DNA from: JBKBKN01 sp046294625 | GTDB lineage: Bacteria; Bacteroidota; Bacteroidia; M30B66 | DNA: 64,000 nucleotides | NCBI GenBank assembly: GCA_046294625.1 | Contig: JBKBKN010000002.1 | Coordinates: 1 to 64,000 of the forward strand | Reading direction: 5' to 3' | Shown: piece by piece, positions 40,801 through 45,119 of the stretch | How positions within the stretch are numbered: position 1 is the first letter of the stretch | How the letters are laid out: the number at the start of each line of letters is the position of its first letter | Notes under the pieces: generated by a model | Databases searched by the model: none | Told to the model about the DNA's origin: nothing | What the model saw: only the letters and a program-made list of their open reading frames with translations | Translations under genes and position numbers: made by a program

Positions 40801-42137
40801 CTGGGACCAAAAATGGCATGAGCAGTGGCATTCATGGCTACGGGTGCGGTAAACGTTAAAGTGTTGTTTCCAAAATTAACCGTTGAGCCTGTGATGTTGA
40901 CGTTAGAAAAAGTTCCTAAAATATCAGCCTTGGCCGCATTGTAGGTGGTATTGCCATTGAGAAAGATGAAATTTCTATTGCCGGTGGCTGTGGTACTGTT
41001 GATTTGCCCAGTAAAATTGCCCGTTTGGGTAAAATTGCCCGAAAGATTGATTACTTCCGTTTGAGTGGTTAATCCACCACGGTACTGAATAATGTTAGTA
41101 TGCACATTGTTCTGTGCCAGAATGATTTCCAAGTTACCATTTATGGAAAGGGTATTCGTGAATGCGGTTGTGTTTTGTGTGTAGGCCGGACTGTTTAAAA
41201 TAAGCTGAGCATTGGCATTTGATGTATTGTTAACGGTCACGTTATTGACGGTAAGGATTTGAGTTGCAGCGAGCGTACCTTTAGTCGCAAAACGCCCGCC
41301 GGTAATGATTAGATCACCCGTATTGCCTGTGGTCCAATTACGTGTACCAAAATTATTACCTACAATTTGATTATTTGTATTTCTAAATTCAAAAGAATTT
41401 ACTGAAATCGGAAAGGTCGCTAAATTGATTTGCGTGCTTTGTGCAGGGCAATCCCAAACTACTTTACCAAAGTTTTGATTCAAACCCGCAGGAATTCCTG
41501 TAGTAACTCCGGTAATATTAAGGTTTGACTCTACACTCCAGTTGGCTGTAGGTACCGTTAAGGCTGTGGCGCTGTTATAAGTGTAAGTAGCATTGTCTTC
41601 AAAGACTAAAGTAGCCACAGAGCCATTTATGGCACCACCAAAATGATTTATCACCCCGGATGCAGACACCGTAACTATTGTTGAACCTACCGCAGTGGTC
41701 GTAAATGCACCTGCCCTTACAGTCAAAGTCCCTGAAATAAGTCCCCGCTGATTGGCAGTGGTAGCTATAGTGATGGTCAGTGCATTTGTGGCTGATGTTT
41801 GTAATGTTGATCCAGCTTCAACCAAGAAATTGTCATCGAAACCTGGACCATTAATGGTTAAAGTGGTGGTCCCAGAAGAGGTCAAGGTAACGTTGGTATT
41901 GTTAGTCACCAAAAGTTGCCGTATCGTTTGCGTTGGAACTGCAGTGACTACATGTGTGCCTCCATCATTGAATCGGAGAATATCCGTCGCAGCAGGAGTA
42001 GTTCGGTTAGGCGACCAATTAGCTGCTACTGCCCAAGAGCCGTTGCCTCCGTTCCAAGTGTAGGTGGTTTGGGCATGGATAGACAGTGAAAAAAAAACAA
42101 AAATTGAAAATACTACAAAGCGTATTGTTAGGTGCAT
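22845..42137 (-). CDS. Giant T9SS-exported surface protein with five beta-helix modules (6430 residues)
   Basis: One open frame of 19,293 bp. Signal peptide at residues 1-22 (FVVFSIFVFFSLSIHAQ). Residues 25-830: beta-strand-rich start with TWNGGNGSW. Then five right-handed beta-helix modules (about 830-1580, 1728-2492, 2640-3388, 3885-4695, 4848-5634), each with many N-N-x-I turns and ending in a DxDGD...D-x-G-A motif. Beta-sandwich linkers follow modules 1, 2 and 4; a C-rich Ig-like, an FN3-like and a jelly-roll-like segment lie between modules 3 and 4. Three Ig-like repeats (5634-5930), a second W-rich cap (about 5930) and the type A sorting domain (last 90 residues, ending NGRIFMKTQ) close it. 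It should be exported by T9SS and anchored on or shed from the surface. Function unknown: adhesin or polysaccharide-binding/lyase-like are both possible; I see no catalytic motif. Confidence 0.92.
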   Translation of the reverse strand: MHLTIRFVVFSIFVFFSLSIHAQTTYTWNGGNGSWAVAANWSPNRTTPAATDILRFNDGGTHVVTAVPTQTIRQLLVTNNTNVTLTSSGTTTLTINGPGFDDNFLVEAGSTLQTSATNALTITIATTANQRGLISGTLTVRAGAFTTTAVGSTIVTVSASGVINHFGGAINGSVATLVFEDNATYTYNSATALTVPTANWSVESNLNITGVTTGIPAGLNQNFGKVVWDCPAQSTQINLATFPISVNSFEFRNTNNQIVGNNFGTRNWTTGNTGDLIITGGRFATKGTLAATQILTVNNVTVNNTSNANAQLILNSPAYTQNTTAFTNTLSINGNLEIILAQNNVHTNIIQYRGGLTTQTEVINLSGNFTQTGNFTGQINSTTATGNRNFIFLNGNTTYNAAKADILGTFSNVNITGSTVNFGNNTLTFTAPVAMNATAHAIFGPSGVLNNTGNFTTVAGSTLSLGSQDGITTTGATGNIQSTGTRTYNAGINLIYTGTNGQVTGNGQPAATTGFILLDLVNDTDELTFTNPTLSGNGVNVRIRSGRVANTLSFTNATASTLTYEGIAAQTSANNEFPATNGPRRLTINNPNGVTLHAARDLPANGILTLTSGILTTTTTNVLSVLNATPATAIIGGDATSYVNGPLTRAINAVGTYRFPVGDGAQFGGYSMITSAAASGVQLRVQHVNAAPGGSAGGGLSSIQPYHWRVERMAGTNPVNYTVELEIAGLLSDSRVGYSNTITGAYANQGGTNIGASITSVLSNTIDNTNQNAFYTIGTSSTLSGVVPALNLTVIADLLRIQLVTGNVIFELPTTYSGEPAYPVNFTEFTTNGPAHTVTIRPAAGSVNLLTAGIPSTTSALINLNGIDRLTFDGRAGGSGPIQWGFRNARSTATFDPTFRFINGATANVLRYLNIESQNTLTTSGTILFSTSTTLLGGNSENLIEFCEIRENTANNATPANGIHSSGTAGALNENNIIRWNNIRNYYVNAASTHSGVSIGANSTGWTIERNSFYQTVSRANGTTFTHTAVSISNTGDNFTVRHNYIGGSEPLAAGAALTYTGVGAGTFFGVDLNPATTATGCVVDSNVVANISFSRGTSSTAVSFVGIRNANGAGLIADNLIGSTSANGNITNTENFATTPSTSNGIINLAGNSTIERNTISGITLAGSVAGVGHSFNGILISGGICTVNENTIGSSTLANSIHCITASTNGSGQFLNGINYLSTAASTAHTISNNTIANLTNNAVSAVAASNIRGIATNASAAGGFTITGNTIFSLSVASASTGIDANSVNIGIQFQRTLPGQNISQNIIHTLSTTNTTVANSIIGIHYTGPTSGANAISRNTIHSFNTASNNAAAAQLGINALSGMATYHNNMIRLGLSSDGNAITNPISIMGIRHSSTTANNQYYYNTVLLAGEVASGTTNTFAFNRLAGTSALDVRNNIFINDRAQTSGTGEHFAMGLSTSAGVISNFNLYKADGQNGRVGIIATTQYPGLGDWQNVFGNDANSIYGPVPFVNALGDASQVNLRIDSAVPAQIESAGTVIASVSIDIDGDARGPYPIVGDIEGTAPDVGADEGNFIPADLTPPNINYTPIPTQTVLTPPSLTATITDISGVNGSSGTRPRLYYKYLGNANTFVNNTSATNGWKWVEATGASSPFTFNIDYSLLFGGVPSGGETIEYFVVAQDIAPVPNVGINSGTFNAAPSSVAFTAAAFPLTGTINSYFINVLSGVVTVGTSGMYPSLTNNGGLFEAINTGALSGDLIAEIISDLTAESGTHALNQWLEIGSGNYTLTIRPNNNTNRLVSGTYTGTTALNSSLIRFDGADRVIIDGRDPANQAAGGRHLTFRNINTGAWAGTFNYVNDAQNHTMRYIIAEGATASATNGVIRFSTALATGSGNDFITIDNCYIRDRSDAAGTPANGIYALGTTGRENDNITVSNCEIFNFWQPGVSNNGIFVAGFNSAWTIENNSFYQTFSRTGTGAVARYGIQVTNTTGDNFILRNNHIGGSEALSAGSPWTILGNVNQSFIGIQLNPANAAINCIVENNTIRNLNFAHGAAANAILFAGIKSDAGNNNIENNIIGGAAGSISIASNWNTTTASQAFGIQITAGIDTILNNTISGISFTGAGGAVGFTGIFLGSSGNAIADGNTINNISNVYSGNLGLTYMRGIATSTTGINVITNNTISNLSATTTITSTNANAALVGIADISSTTTSPQIIRGNTVFNLRSTTTGTAAVNISGIVFSAGTTPIHDISNNFVHSLSSATTGTTAVIRGIHFIAGQATISNNKIRMGIDGDGNSVTQGLLTYGIHHLSTTANISYFFNSVFVGGTGVANANNTFAFGKTAGTAATVLRNNIFVNNRSNGAGTGAHYAIGLTNSIAGVTSTNNILFAGGTGGHVGLQVATQRTTIADWQLSGLDANSFNENPPFLNATGNATLVNLRLDTAIPTQAESGGVDVNIYIDYDGDVRFGGVGYAGTGTAPDIGADENNFGGLDFTPPVITYTPIGTQTVLTPPPFSATITDNIAVETTPGLAPRIYYKRSTDANTFVDNTSATNGWKFIESSSSTSPFDFSINYTLLFGGGVSGGETIQYFVVAQDVAATPNFAVNAATFNTTPNSVVLTAANFPATGSINSYLINVLSGVVTVGSGGTYPSITNAGGLFQSINNAALSGNLVAEIISDLTAESGLHALNEWVELGAGNYTLTIRPSNNTARTISGNYIGANSAVAGLFRFDGADRVVIDGRDPNNMAANGRHLRFVNNNTNASDFNATFLYINDATNHTLRNSIIEGASTSATNGVIRIGTAGAGNGNDNITIRNNHIKESAGLPANGIFALGTATRENDNISILENELFNIWSPNQTSSAIWVSTNNSAWTITGNSIYQNADRTGTGAVIKYGIQVNNTGDNYTISDNHIGGTQANSSGTDMTITGAVNQSYQAIFLNPNAASSNSVVSGNTIRRINLSRGTAANAIAFAGINSVGAANTISNNLIDLISVTENQTTNANVIHGIYITSGNATVSGNTISNMQTLTTAGATSLIGISQVAGNTTISNNTIRNLTLAYTGSTTTYQLIGINLSGGVSSVTGNTLHSLVNNSTSAGSGLTATLIGINQGSNSAGQLISQNTIYGLENSSTTAATQALGILFRNATGTNEVSRNLIHSFNTPSTNSSASLMGVMALTGVATYHNNMIRLGIDVNGNSVANSPFIIGFSHHSATAGHQYYFNSVHIGGSTTSGSGNSIAFSRQANTAALDIKNNIFNNSRSNVSGTGKHYAISANSVTNFTSPANNSNFNILNAGGTGGFTGFIATTDYATLLNWQTATNQDANSLACDPSFINADGNSANVNLRISTTQYSAAEGNGTSLAINIDFDGNDRSTLTPTDIGAHSGNFIAGNGPTLSATANATPSSITVCNGSAVTLAANPSGGSGCSGTWEYSWSNGSLFWNGTAFALATPVFNSAYENINFNAPMANTTYTVNARCSTQPDCIKSLPSAVNVQVQNSPTTLTPTIGNPANGPSHFIELNWSSVAGVTAYEVEFSTNNLTWNSLYTGLNTSFSHNTGDSPNAPFYYRVRSVFGPTSCNWTNGSTFPIHTAADAPAPVVLSNATPFTMDVSLQPETPTANPATTTYSIFSPATNQFVQADGSLGATEVFQTMAAWGTTTIIGLQANTEYCFYARARNNDGDVREGLGGNVLPVEPFTNNANFSTVGPTGPSNVFWSPSTCTTGGLLYSATDGCPDGHVGRSGTFTNFFSCFLRTPLVNCTGNTSMKMFLDVSHSFFVSQPLDRMRFYMWADNQFVNGACTSIKINGVEVSQTDINGRFIPFNELRNCVNLEVTFDISSVVDKSAIFFYAEPRNGYNNSNLFSVKLDNVSMFGGPPPTCLMTAPLILNGDYTVGNGGVFPSITNPGGLFDIVNQATLSGNVTATIISDLTAESGTHALNEWAEIGVGNYTLTLRPSNNSDRLIEGNYVGANAAVAGLIRINGADRFIVDGRDPSNLAAGGRHLTFRNNSTTASNFNSTFTLINDAKNITIRNANIEAGTQGTLNGAVRISTASASGSGNDFITISHNHIRNLTNLAGQPSSGIYAAGTSTRVNDNVTISQNHFYNYHLASTSSHAAVYIDSHNSDYTISDNHIYMTATHTTTSDKYGILVSAATGNAANMVVTNNFIGGNSDNAIGTWQVNASGQDYRFSAISMSTGITAGNVVENNVIRNFNITTGTGFQTQGSTFTGILGSNGEYEIRNNTIGSLTHAGSITIACSAGQFTNVHGIFHSGNAAINVLNNTIGGINLSNTTSSANIVNMYGIRVGSSTISQSITVTGNTIGSADAPLTNATGNTFNATNGATIAGIHVSNARPTTVSNNLVNNIHYTANGTSSSATNAFSVIGIERVSAAAANNVIQNNVVHSLSTSSPYAQTGAVAALIGISHRSTSAGQTLKGNTVYGLTHTNASAAATVTGIYYNGPTSGTNLVDGNFVHSLNATSSSTALQLNGIVLGGGLTTVTNNMVRLGIDAAGNSITAARVIQGILKETANNHNIWHNSVYIGGANVVSGAANTFAFRRTATGIDNVRNNIFLNARSNATTGGLHYSLTLNATTTYTGGFNILFSPGTGGSIGSVNGGTTPLNFLGLLTQGIEITSGVGNPNFVNPTGNASQVDLHLQASNPAEGSGVLIASVVEDFDGEIRADFTPADIGADAANFNAIVPSTDIFPPQITFTPISGAAICSTPVTTLLDATIFDGGAGVPTTGANRPRAYFRRSAPTISAWASVPGTLVSGNQFNGNWQFELDYSLLSITPVGGETYQYYIVAQDLATNPVNPNLGLSHFDANVSFTNNNVNNPVTHPAAPSSFSFSNPLSGTVTVGSGGDFPSFNLNPGGLFHAINTRGLSGDLEVLVISNINETANWTPLNAPQEFCGSGYTITIRPNAPTLYTVEANSFAANAMFSFLGARRVIIDGRFDGDGRFLRLRHNRVTSIYASTVEYNNGANNNVLRSCIIEGANINNSNNTTGSVGVVRIGGSMGFASGNLNNITIQDNEIRNLSNVTPTLTNVPMNLIYLGGANNSANINNITITGNDMFNFQASAIRADNGGTAANSIGNNISITNNNIYQTLTIPTYQYPIVLDANGTTNGHVISGNKIGGSAKPNPEITGTWENNKVDGEVVAIFANVGNSPTQAEALSIQGNKIQNFNISGTGWTNFVGMRVQNGRVRIGDEVGNVIGSEDNSQENIISNGSGGSFITQDAAVMGIWTQSAEEVVIENNIVSGLSTGLGTFCFLDGIVHGSNLYFNDVLFNAPGGGATIRNNVIANNRSSSNLQNSAVSNEGMISLFLHTNSMNNLVEGNLIQNNELNAVANANVRNHGAMLGILGQAQNHGGIFRKNTIAALANANVGQASPNNAPEVNGLVLNYGNWEVSNNMISLRNGTTGTHIDFRNTLVNGIRDHLRNLTGQGANYLYNSVYIYGTNGGAGGANPSYCYVRIPNNTGTVAGAPVTLRNNIFINGRTGIGSHRAIGNINASVPATGWNSSASNYNFVATLNSAVATRWGTTDLTFANWRTTSGGDANSDYVPVAATTIANTQLNPEDLFETDFLFGNLRISSANPAASDFIDNKGTPLASVIDDIDGDPRDPFAPDFGADEFNSCLQPIVTVQPVDQLDICPNAPATFTATVIGLNPINFQWQESTDGGATWSNLSNAGIYSGVNTNTLNISAVSSGMNNNQYRLQANNACGNGQTNAVLLTLVPGIQITGYSPITFINSICSGNTNFSVTATGVGLTYQWQESTDGGTSWSDVLNVAPYSGATTNLLSFSNIPPPNLNGNKYRLIITDACGEELISNEGTLIIGVAFIDAQPVDEQTVCTGSLVNIDVNVSGLGLTYQWQFSTDNGSTWNNATAPTYSGSNTDNLSFTASSALNGYLYRVIVNSSVCPASTTSDASLLNVEFPGQWLGAGTDWDTPANWGCGTVPTPTTDVLIPTNPIFGDVFPVVSSASVSVARDLTIQTGASVTVQAASNLSLYGSLTNNGLNGMGVGVVRFVGNTLQVIDGMAQTEFGAIDINNSTTTQPAVELNQSIAVLGPINMMQGRLHLNGSDIDLLGTGSIVNESNANRIYGDLGEIKTVLNMAANTAYNNIFGMGVSITTGATAPGLTVIERGHFQHAHMGSYQSIQRYFDINPTVNTALDATLRINYFDDELEVTFGPPPVKANLLPWRSTDNGLTWEGQFFPSNLTNDIVNNWVQLSGIPAFSRWTLSDWINNPLPIQLLSFTATANYANQQVDLEWITASEINNAFFTVERSSDAQIFQPVLSRPGAGNSNTVMVYNDVDPNPLMGISYYRLKQTDFDGSSSYSQVVPVNFQQQSQASANVFAGEAGNVYLQYFGLKRGPLEVNIFDAGGRLIGNYQFNAAQGSNQFIIKDLNLATGVYIVRINDGQRVFNGRIFMKTQ
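22848..23110 (-). other. T9SS type A C-terminal sorting domain of the giant protein
   Basis: The last 85-90 residues show the type A pattern: FGLKRGPLEVNIFDAGGRL, LNLATGVYIVRINDGQ and a short basic tail after NGRIFMK. This is the signal by which the PorSS machinery exports and then cleaves the cargo. Confidence 0.9.
24340..25236 (-). repeat. Three Ig-like repeats in the giant protein
   Basis: Three consecutive segments of about 100 residues, each with a Cys in strand B, a core QWQESTDGG or QWQFSTDNG, and a tail such as NNQYRLQANNACG. They match the Ig-like domains common in Bacteroidota surface proteins. Confidence 0.85.
25240..27594 (-). repeat. Beta-helix module 5 of the giant protein
   Basis: Begins LSGTVTVGSGGDFPSF and ends DIDGDPRDPFAPDFGADEFN. 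Contains runs of N-N-x-I turns typical of right-handed parallel beta-helices. It is the most divergent module: the GRDP loop of modules 2-4 is GRFDGDGRFL here. Confidence 0.8.
28055..30484 (-). repeat. Beta-helix module 4 of the giant protein
   Basis: Begins YTVGNGGVFPSITNPGGLF, contains DGRDPSNLAAGGRHLTFRN and ends DFDGEIRADFTPADIGADA. Very similar in order of motifs to modules 2 and 3. Confidence 0.8.
31976..34219 (-). repeat. Beta-helix module 3 of the giant protein
   Basis: Begins SGVVTVGSGGTYPSITNAGG, contains DGRDPNNMAANGRHLRFVN and ends DFDGNDRSTLTPTDIGAHS. Not followed by the linker that follows modules 1, 2 and 4. Confidence 0.8.
34664..36957 (-). repeat. Beta-helix module 2 of the giant protein
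   Basis: Begins SGVVTVGTSGMYPSLTNNGG, contains DGRDPANQAAGGRHLTFRN and ends DYDGDVRFGG then APDIGADENN. Followed by the beta-sandwich linker with TVLTPPPFSATITD. Confidence 0.8.
37400..39780 (-). repeat. Beta-helix module 1 of the giant protein
   Basis: Shares LINLNGIDRLTFDGRAGG and the closing DIDGDARG then APDVGADEGN with the later modules, but lacks the VTVG opening strand. Followed by the linker with TVLTPPSLTATITD. Confidence 0.75.
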
Positions 42138-42162
42138 ACTTAAGTTTTTAACAAAAAGGTCA

Positions 42163-42170
42163 CAAAATTA
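42163..42170 (-). promoter_or_regulatory. Candidate -7 promoter element for the giant protein gene
   Basis: TAATTTTG on the minus strand, an exact TAnnTTTG match, 26 bp before the ATG at 42137. Confidence 0.45.
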
Positions 42171-42311
42171 AGTAAATATTACGCAGATATTAAAGTAAGT
42201 TATCACCAAGGCCATTGCTCTGCAAAACAATAGACATCAAACCACTAATTATCAACCCTTTGAACAAAACCTTGATAGGTCAATGGGTATCAGATACGTT
42301 GAATTTGACTC

Positions 42312-43571
42312 TTATTTCGCAGGTGTGAAGAATCGAATTTGTTCCTGTTTTTTAACAAACATGGTAGGCGTACCACGAAAGTCGTCCACCTTACCGGTCA
42401 CGCAAATGCACTGCTTGAAATACTCCTTGGTAGGATCGAAGGAGAAGTTTACCAAATCAGCCCCATTGATAAACACTGAAAACAACTGATCAGGATAAGG
42501 TTTTTCAAAATTGAGAAACACATTACCTTTCTTCGACAAAAATTTACCGGCCACGGTGCCACATACCGTAATCACATCTTCCTTACCGGCATAGATTTTT
42601 GCCTGCACGGAGTTAAAGGTTTTCTTTGGGAGCTTGGTTGGATCGAGTGGCGGAAATTCACTTTTCGCAAAATCACTGTTCAGGAAATAGCTCAGATTGC
42701 TTTGTCCCAAATAGGTCTCGCGCTCAGGAAGATTAGGAAAAAAGGCGATCCCGGTTAACTTTTCAATTTCGCCAATGCTCGTTACATAGGTTTCGGCAGC
42801 ACTTAATTCTTTATAATTAGGAACCAGAAAAGCTATTCCTTTTTTCTCCACCGGATCAACGGCCACTTTATAGTATTTCCTGGGTATGGTTACCTTATTT
42901 ATACTGCGCTCAAGCACCGGCAAATCATCTTCGAGCACCCCGCCAGTAACTACATACAACTGATTTTTTGAAGTGAAAACATATTTTCGGAGCAAAGACT
43001 CCACATCTGACCAGGTGCCCCTATTGAAGTTGGGCAACTGCGGAGACATGTTGGAATAGTAATAACTCTCGGCCAATGCCTTTGGATTCCAGCGAAAATC
43101 GGCACTTGGTGCAAGATGTCCACGATCATAGCCAAATCCGTCGTATTTGACCTCGCCTTCATCATTCACCTGTTTCAGAAAATAGTCCTGCTCCACGGTG
43201 CTTCCGGTCGAAACTTTCGGATCGGGCATGAAAATGTTGGTACGACCTTCATTGCCGGTAATGATATCAGGCAAGATGATGTGGTAAACCCAAGAAGCTT
43301 GTTCATGCTGTTCAACATACTCTAATGCCATCGCACTATGCTCGACCAATTCACCTTTGAAAGGACTCAGCGGATAGCCTAATTTTTTCATGTCAATCCG
43401 GAGCAAATCGAGTTTGAGTTCGGCTAACTCGTCTTTTTTCTTATCGAGCGACTGCGAAATCTGCTCAATTTCGGCTTCTTTGCTTGCAATTTGCTCTCTG
43501 ACCTGTGCGGACAAAAAGAGAGGAAACAGAAACAAAAAAAGCCACTTGCTTTTCCTAAAAATCATATTCAA
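42312..43571 (-). CDS. Secreted DNA/RNA non-specific endonuclease
   Basis: A 419-residue protein. Signal peptide at 1-23 (WLFLFLFPLFLSAQ). Residues 24-58 form a short coiled coil (EQIASKEAEIEQISQSLDKK). The NUC domain (about 60-290) has the catalytic motif YDRGHLAPSADFR with the general-base histidine near residue 151, and SNMSPQLPNFNRGTW carrying the metal-binding asparagine. Residues about 305-419 look like an OB-fold (ITVCGTVAGKFLSKKGNVFLNF, ICVTGKV), probably for nucleic-acid binding. The enzyme should cut DNA or RNA outside the cytoplasm, for nutrient use or control of extracellular DNA. It lies 174 bp upstream of the giant protein gene on the same strand. Confidence 0.92.
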   Translation of the reverse strand: MNMIFRKSKWLFLFLFPLFLSAQVREQIASKEAEIEQISQSLDKKKDELAELKLDLLRIDMKKLGYPLSPFKGELVEHSAMALEYVEQHEQASWVYHIILPDIITGNEGRTNIFMPDPKVSTGSTVEQDYFLKQVNDEGEVKYDGFGYDRGHLAPSADFRWNPKALAESYYYSNMSPQLPNFNRGTWSDVESLLRKYVFTSKNQLYVVTGGVLEDDLPVLERSINKVTIPRKYYKVAVDPVEKKGIAFLVPNYKELSAAETYVTSIGEIEKLTGIAFFPNLPERETYLGQSNLSYFLNSDFAKSEFPPLDPTKLPKKTFNSVQAKIYAGKEDVITVCGTVAGKFLSKKGNVFLNFEKPYPDQLFSVFINGADLVNFSFDPTKEYFKQCICVTGKVDDFRGTPTMFVKKQEQIRFFTPAK

Positions 43572-43702
43572 ATCCTATCCCTAAATATTTATTCCAAGCC
43601 ATAGTAATCATAGTGTATCCATGATTTTTCAATTGGCACTTCATTGCAAAATGAGCAATCCATTCAACCGAAATACCACTCATAGGAAGCGAATATTCAG
43701 AT

Positions 43703-43735
43703 AAAAAAAACGCCCGACAAAAGACGGGCGTTTTT
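43703..43735. terminator. Strong bidirectional rho-independent terminator
   Basis: A 6-bp GC stem, CGCCCG at 43711-43716 with CGGGCG at 43725-43730, loop of 8, extended by an A-run before and a T-run after. Read on the minus strand the U-tract is eight long, so it ends the alpha-oxoamine synthase transcript 26 bp after its stop. Confidence 0.9.
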
Positions 43736-43761
43736 CTTAGGTTTTACTTAAAGAGAGCTAG

Positions 43762-45003
43762 TTATACCACAGTCTCCATCGCACGCTGATAGAAGCCATC
43801 CTTCAATTTTCCACGAATGCTTGAGAATGCTTCAATGGTGTATTTCACATCTTCTAAAGTGTGAACAGCTGTTGGAATCAATCGCAACATGATGATTCCT
43901 TTTGGAACTACCGGGTACACCACCATGGAGCAGAAAATATCAAAATTTTCGCGCAAATCATAAATCAAATTGGCAGCTTCTGGAATGGTGCCATTCAAAT
44001 AAACAGGAGTTACCGGCGATTGCGTCTTGCCGATTTCAAATCCGGCTTCCTTCAATCCATTTTGCAGTGCATGAACGATTTTCCAGAGATTGTCTTTTAA
44101 CTCCGGACGTGTGCGAAGCAACTCAAGTCGCTTCAATGCACCAACCACCAATGGCATCGGCAATGATTTAGCAAAAATCTGTGAGCGCATGTTGTAGCGA
44201 AGATATTCTACTACCTGCGCATCGGCAGCGATGAAAGCACCGATGGTAGCCATAGCCTTTGCAAAAGTGCCAAAATAGATATCTATACCATTCTGTACAC
44301 CTTGTTCTTCGCCAGTTCCGGCTCCGGTTTTGCCCATGGTGCCAAATCCATGTGCATCGTCCACCATCAAGCGGAATTCGTATTTTGATTTCAAAGCCAC
44401 AATCTCTTTCAACTTACCCTGATCGCCGCTCATGCCAAACACACCTTCGGTGATAACCAAAATAGCGCCACCGGTTTCGTTAATGATTTTAGTGGCACGC
44501 TGAAGTTGTTTCTCCAGATTATCAATATCGTTGTGCGGAAATACAAAGCGTTTGCCCATGTGCAATCTCACCCCATCAATGATGCAGGCGTGCGATTCCG
44601 AATCATAGACAATCACATCCTTGCGATCGACCAAGGCATCGATAGCTGAAAGTATGCCCTGATAACCGTAGTTAAGCAGAATAGCATCTTCTTTGCCTTC
44701 AAATTCAGCCAATTGCTTTTCGAGCAACTCATGATTGTCAGAATTGCCCGACATCATTCTTGCACCCATTGGATGAGCCATACCATACTGTGCAGCTGCT
44801 TCAGCGTCAGCTTTGCGCACTTCAGGATGATTTGCCAATCCCAAGTAGTTATTCAAACTCCAGTTCAGTCGTTCTTTGCCTTTGAAAACCATTCTAGGCC
44901 CTATGTCGCCTTCAAGTTTAGGAAAGGTAAAATAACCGTGCACATCCTTGGCATAGCTTCCCAAAGGACCGCGGTTAAGCTTTAGTTTTTCAAATAAATC
45001 CAT
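43762..45003 (-). CDS. Alpha-oxoamine synthase (serine palmitoyltransferase / cysteate acyltransferase type)
   Basis: A 413-residue cytosolic PLP enzyme of fold type I. It condenses an amino acid with an acyl thioester with loss of CO2. Marks: LNWSLNNYLGLANHPEV, MGARMMSGNSDNHELLE, the substrate/PLP loops SESHACIIDG and VDDAHGFGTMG, and the PLP lysine in FGTFAKAMATIGAF. In Bacteroidota this group includes serine palmitoyltransferase (sphingolipids) and the cysteate acyltransferase of capnine/sulfonolipid synthesis; KBL and BioF are less alike. I use the ATG at 45003: the longer frame to 45114 starts upstream of a TATCTTTG promoter element at 45023-45030 and adds 37 residues outside the family. 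Stops 26 bp before a strong terminator, so it is a single-gene unit. Confidence 0.88.
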   Translation of the reverse strand: MDLFEKLKLNRGPLGSYAKDVHGYFTFPKLEGDIGPRMVFKGKERLNWSLNNYLGLANHPEVRKADAEAAAQYGMAHPMGARMMSGNSDNHELLEKQLAEFEGKEDAILLNYGYQGILSAIDALVDRKDVIVYDSESHACIIDGVRLHMGKRFVFPHNDIDNLEKQLQRATKIINETGGAILVITEGVFGMSGDQGKLKEIVALKSKYEFRLMVDDAHGFGTMGKTGAGTGEEQGVQNGIDIYFGTFAKAMATIGAFIAADAQVVEYLRYNMRSQIFAKSLPMPLVVGALKRLELLRTRPELKDNLWKIVHALQNGLKEAGFEIGKTQSPVTPVYLNGTIPEAANLIYDLRENFDIFCSMVVYPVVPKGIIMLRLIPTAVHTLEDVKYTIEAFSSIRGKLKDGFYQRAMETVV

Positions 45004-45022
45004 GCTTGATTTTAATTTGGTG

Positions 45023-45030
45023 CAAAGATA
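45023..45030 (-). promoter_or_regulatory. Candidate -7 promoter element for the alpha-oxoamine synthase
   Basis: TATCTTTG on the minus strand, an exact TAnnTTTG match, 20 bp before the ATG at 45003. It decides the start codon. Confidence 0.55.
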
Positions 45031-45119
45031 TGTTAATTTCCTGCTCCATTTCACATGGTTAATAAGATGTGTAAGGCTTGTTAATAAGCTTTTAATCCTG
45101 AAGCACAATGGCAAGCAGT

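Noticed and set aside
23000..42000. Many plus-strand open frames of 60-215 codons opposite the giant gene
   Set aside because: They are shadows caused by the codon composition of the Asn/Thr/Gly-rich repeats; their translations are low-complexity and show no homology or start signals.
22845..42137. Possibility that the giant frame is several genes merged by an error
   Set aside because: One signal peptide at the start, one sorting domain at the end and no internal stop or frame break argue for a single gene; raised again as something that could refute the finding.
42138..42311. Imperfect attg/caat inverted repeat around 42212-42230
   Set aside because: Too short and without a T-run; not a credible terminator or operator.
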